Of a stretch of 26,853 nucleotides of DNA, positions 22,506-26,853 are shown in pieces. The DNA lies in contig DASRPA010000167.1 in the NCBI GenBank assembly GCA_035646635.1, forward strand, positions 1 to 26,853. Direction: 5' to 3'. The translations under genes and the position numbers were made by a program. The notes below the pieces were generated by a model that was not told where the DNA came from, searched no databases, and saw only the letters and a program-made list of their open reading frames with translations. Source of the stretch: JACDAL01 sp035646635. Its GTDB lineage: Bacteria > Actinomycetota > CADDZG01 > WHSQ01. The stretch's first letter is position 1. Every line of letters begins with the position of its first letter.

Positions 22506-23152
22506 TCAGTCGGTGTCGACCGCCTCACACAGCTCCTGGTGGTCGTCGTCGTCATCACAGATGTCGAAGTCCGCACCACCGTTCATATAGTTGAAGCCCC
22601 CGCTGGTATAAAGCTTGTCATCACCGGCACCGCCGTACATGGAGTCATCGCCCGTATCCGGTGCGCCGGGAAAGTCGTGCCAGTGCCTTGCAGTTGACCT
22701 CCGTCGAGCATCTGGTCGTCGCCGCCTCCCCCGTACAAGACGTCGGTCTCGGAGGGGTCGGGCTCAGGGCGGCCGTAGTAGGGGTTCTGGAGTGGGTCCC
22801 CTCCTTGAATGCTGTCGTCACCGGCCCCGCCCCGCACGATGTCGTTGCCGTTACCACCGATCAAACCGTAGTGCCCGTCGTGGTTCTCGGGACGAATAGC
22901 GTGCTGGTCTCCACCGCGGCCGCCGCAGATGATGTCGTTGCCGTTGCGGCCGTGGATGAGATCGCTGCTTCCTCGCCCGTGGATCACGTCGGCGCCGGTT
23001 GTGCCGTAAATGAGATCGGAGCCGGGAGTTCCGACGATGGTTGCCCTGTGCCCGAAGCAGAAGTAAGTCTTCTCCGTGGCCTGTGCGACCGGCATGGCGG
23101 CCACAGCAGCGAATACGAGCCCGATAATAGGCAACCAGAACTTTCGACGCAT
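22506..23152 (-). pseudogene. Secreted RTX-like calcium-binding repeat protein, one frameshift
   Basis: The protein begins with a signal peptide (MRRKFWLPIIGLVFAAVAAM, cleavage likely after AQA) and then TYFCFGHRATIVGTPGSDLI. Nonapeptide Ca-binding turns follow of the GGxGxD type: GSSDLIHGRNGNDIICGG, GGNGNDIVRGGAGDDSIQGG and LYGGGGDDQMLDGG. Near 22676-22720 the frame changes; family repeats continue as GAPDTGDDSMYGGAGDD and then GGFNYMNGGADFD, ending in an acidic tail DDDDDHQELCEAVDTD with stop at 22506. Restored, it would have about 216 residues. Such proteins are exported and fold on binding calcium outside the cell; a specific role is unknown. If the indel is a sequencing error, this is an ordinary gene. 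Confidence 0.75.
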
Positions 23153-23333
23153 ATCTTCTTCTCCCTTGTCGGCCCACCAGACGCCGGACAGGCGCTGTTC
23201 TGCGGGCCCTTGTTCCCGTGTGGAGGGGCGCCACTCCCTTAGTCACTAGGTAATTCGCGAAGGCGGCCCGGCAGCGAAGGGAACATTGAGCCTGCAACCA
23301 CGCCGGAGTGGTTAGAGGCTCAAAGTTCGGGCG

Positions 23334-23384
23334 GCGACCTACGACGAGGCGCGACCTACGACGAGGCGCGACCTACGACGAGGC
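23334..23384. repeat. Three exact tandem 17-bp repeats overlapping the vapC stop
   Basis: GCGACCTACGACGAGGC is present at 23334-23350, 23351-23367 and 23368-23384. On the minus strand each copy contains a TCGTCGTAG, and the vapC stop at 23375-23373 lies in the copy nearest the gene. The two further copies lie just past the stop. A 17-base period cannot keep frame, so the array is a duplication of the gene's end, probably by slippage. Confidence 0.9.
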
Positions 23385-23795
23385 GCGAACGACGTCGAAG
23401 GCGCTCTCTCGCCTCGGTCCGTAGCGATAGACCGCAAAATGGAAGTCGAGCGACACAACTCGTGTGAGCCCCAGCCGCTGCATGACGGCAAAGCTTGTCC
23501 GATCGACTATGGAGAAGTCCTGGTCGGGGTAACCCTCGCCGATAGACCATGCGACCTCGAGATCGGCGGGGCCAACTGTTTCAACTGAAGCTGCCCCGGC
23601 CCTCAGCCCGTGCCAGAATCGATCGGCAATCGTTCGATCGGCCCTGCCCCTGATGAGAAGCCAGGTTTCGATGACGACGTGATCGGTCGTGACCAGCGGC
23701 TCCCCTGAAGAGAGGATCTCCGTAGCCGTCCGGTGATGATGATCGCGCCCGTCCGATGCCGCGTACCACGCGGAGGTATCGACGAACAGAGTCAC
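23373..23795 (-). CDS. vapC: VapC-type PIN-domain toxin RNase
   Basis: The 140-residue PIN domain has the acidic metal-binding set: D6 in LFVDTSAWYA, E43 in VVIETWLL, D93/D98 in QDFSIVDRTSF and D117 in VVSLDFHF. These coordinate magnesium or manganese for RNA cleavage, usually of tRNA or rRNA. Its ATG overlaps the stop of the upstream antitoxin gene by four bases, the standard VapBC arrangement. The stop lies inside a tandem 17-bp repeat. All key residues are present, so it appears functional. Confidence 0.9.
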   Translation of the reverse strand: MTLFVDTSAWYAASDGRDHHHRTATEILSSGEPLVTTDHVVIETWLLIRGRADRTIADRFWHGLRAGAASVETVGPADLEVAWSIGEGYPDQDFSIVDRTSFAVMQRLGLTRVVSLDFHFAVYRYGPRRESAFDVVRASS

Positions 23796-24058
23796 CCCCC
23801 GGCTGGTGAGTCAGTCTCCCGACTGTGCTCGGAGTCCACCGCCTCATTCAGGTAGTGATCGTGCCGACTCGAAACGTCCGAAAGGCCTGAGTCAAACAGG
23901 TTAAAGACTAAACTGGGATCGGCCGGGCCCCGCAGCCCATTCACGTCTTGGGCAATGAGCCGACGCAGATACTCGGCGAGCGAAATCCCCAGGTCCGCCG
24001 CCTTCTTCTTCGCTAGTCGATAGAGCTCTGAGTCCATTGAGACTTGCGTACGCATCAT
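23792..24058 (-). CDS. vapB: Ribbon-helix-helix antitoxin of the VapBC pair
   Basis: The 88-residue protein begins with a ribbon-helix-helix pattern: the strand MRTQVSMDSELYRLAKKK then LGISLAEYLRRLIAQD. The remaining acidic part probably binds the toxin. It precedes vapC with an ATGA overlap. Two ATGs are adjacent (24058 and 24055); the first is used here. By family precedent it binds the promoter upstream of itself and represses the operon. Confidence 0.82.
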   Translation of the reverse strand: MMRTQVSMDSELYRLAKKKAADLGISLAEYLRRLIAQDVNGLRGPADPSLVFNLFDSGLSDVSSRHDHYLNEAVDSEHSRETDSPAGG

Positions 24059-24067
24059 TATGTCGCC

Positions 24068-24076
24068 ACCATAGCA
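24068..24076 (-). promoter_or_regulatory. Possible extended -10 promoter of vapBC
   Basis: On the minus strand TGCTATGGT fits an extended -10 (TGn followed by TATGGT), about 9 bases before the vapB ATG, which would make a very short leader. No -35 match was found. The flanking GGTG direct repeat could be part of an antitoxin site. Confidence 0.35.
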
Positions 24077-24159
24077 CCACTTCGTTTAAAGGCGGATCGA
24101 GTCGAAGGTTGAAAGTGGCGGCTCACTACTAGATGAGCCCTTAGCGGAGCCGCAAGCCC

Positions 24160-24188
24160 TTGGGGATTATATCAACGTACACTAATAT
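24160..24188 (+). promoter_or_regulatory. Promoter of the ArsR remnant with AT-rich dyad
   Basis: TTGGGG (24160-24165) and TAATAT (24183-24188) are 17 bases apart. The spacer holds ATATCAA and the -10 holds CTAATAT, an imperfect dyad of the AT-rich kind bound by ArsR/SmtB repressors. It points at the truncated regulator directly downstream. Confidence 0.5.
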
Positions 24189-24198
24189 GGACTGCAAC

Positions 24199-24418
24199 AT
24201 GGGTGTCCAGACTTCCGACCTCACCGCCGTTGAAGCGGGCGCTGGCCGATCCCACCCGGCTAGACATCTGCCGACGGCTCGGCGCTGAGGAATTGTGCGT
24301 GTGCCACCTGGTCGAGGAGCTAGGACGTGTCTCCTTATTCGGCGGCCCACGTGAGTGCGGCGGCCTCGCGGTTCAGGGGATGCCATCGAATGATTCGGAA
24401 ACCGTGCTTGACGGCTGA
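24199..24418 (+). pseudogene. ArsR/SmtB-family regulator, frame-broken and truncated
   Basis: ATG 24199 begins MGVQTSDL in one frame. ArsR-type sequence then runs in a neighbouring frame as LKRALADPTRLDICRRLGAE and ELCVCHLVEELG, the first two helices and the CVC metal-binding motif of helix alpha3 of a metalloregulator. The recognition helix and winged beta hairpin that should follow are not recognisable; the frame continues with unrelated sequence to a TGA at 24418. The promoter is still well formed. So the gene has lost DNA binding and is a remnant. No metal-transport or arsenite gene lies beside it. Confidence 0.7.
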
Positions 24419-24479
24419 CCGGAGGGACGAGTCGAAACAGATGAGAGAACTCGTCTCACGGTGTCCGCGAGGGCCTCGG

Positions 24480-26852
<2,373 letters not shown>

Positions 26853-26853
26853 C

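Noticed and set aside
23334..23384. CRISPR array
   Set aside because: The units are only 17 bp and directly adjacent with no spacers, so this is a tandem duplication.

Overview
The window reads as a chromosomal segment of a GC-rich actinobacterium-like organism, probably of environmental origin. The signs are a C-terminal fragment of a 13E12/DUF222-type HNH protein, frequent GTG and TTG starts, TANNNT -10 elements placed right at start codons (leaderless style), a YCII/ECF-sigma remnant and an actinobacterial-style Ca-binding repeat protein. No rRNA, CRISPR array or intact transposase gene was seen. The lineage cannot be fixed more precisely from sequence alone.

Layout. 1-950: HNH fragment (+) and an AbrB/RelE-like toxin-antitoxin pair (-). 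1088-2336: a phosphotriesterase remnant directly behind a frame-broken deoC (-). 2438-3670: intact glgC (+), divergent from deoC across a perfect 12-bp inverted repeat. 3769-5255: a translationally coupled UbiE-like methyltransferase and a polytopic membrane protein (-). 5364-6840: a decayed zone with a YCII/sigma-factor pair, a possible hydrolase start and the 3' half of a tRNA-Met gene. 7297-17754: a signalling island with a REC-GGDEF-EAL protein (+), remnants of a response regulator, an EAL domain, a REC-PAS protein and a kinase ATPase domain, a coupled operon PAS-PAS > histidine kinase > response regulator > broken REC-PAS (-), and a 1127-residue PAS-GAF-PAS-PAS-PAS-GGDEF-EAL protein (-). 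17939-20221: an orphan CoxL/xanthine-dehydrogenase-type molybdenum subunit (+). 20300-22406: divergent acetyl-CoA acetyltransferase (-) and acetoacetyl-CoA reductase (+). 22506-24058: secreted Ca-binding repeat protein and a VapBC pair (-). 24160-24418: truncated ArsR regulator with promoter. 24480-26852: a short UvrA-like ABC ATPase (-).

How the genes relate. The island combines two bifunctional cyclic-di-GMP enzymes, each with intact GGDEF, I-site and EAL residues, with a phosphorelay operon whose genes overlap by four bases. This suggests a local sensory unit that links PAS/GAF inputs to second-messenger output. phaA- and phaB-type genes could supply 3-hydroxybutyryl-CoA for storage polymer, and glgC starts glycogen synthesis, so carbon storage is a second theme.

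Damage to reading frames is not evenly spread. Most long genes (glgC, both GGDEF-EAL genes, the kinase, the CoxL-like gene, thiolase, uvrA-like) are open throughout. Breaks cluster at 1.1-1.9, 5.4-6.8, 9.4-10.7, 13.7-14.2 and 24.2-24.4 kb, with single breaks in deoC and the repeat protein. That pattern favours real gene decay over uniform sequencing error, although several breaks lie in homopolymers and need read-level confirmation. The best candidates for something undescribed are the signalling island with its 21-residue repeat linker kinase, the paired dyads after glgC, and the deoC/glgC operator-like repeat.
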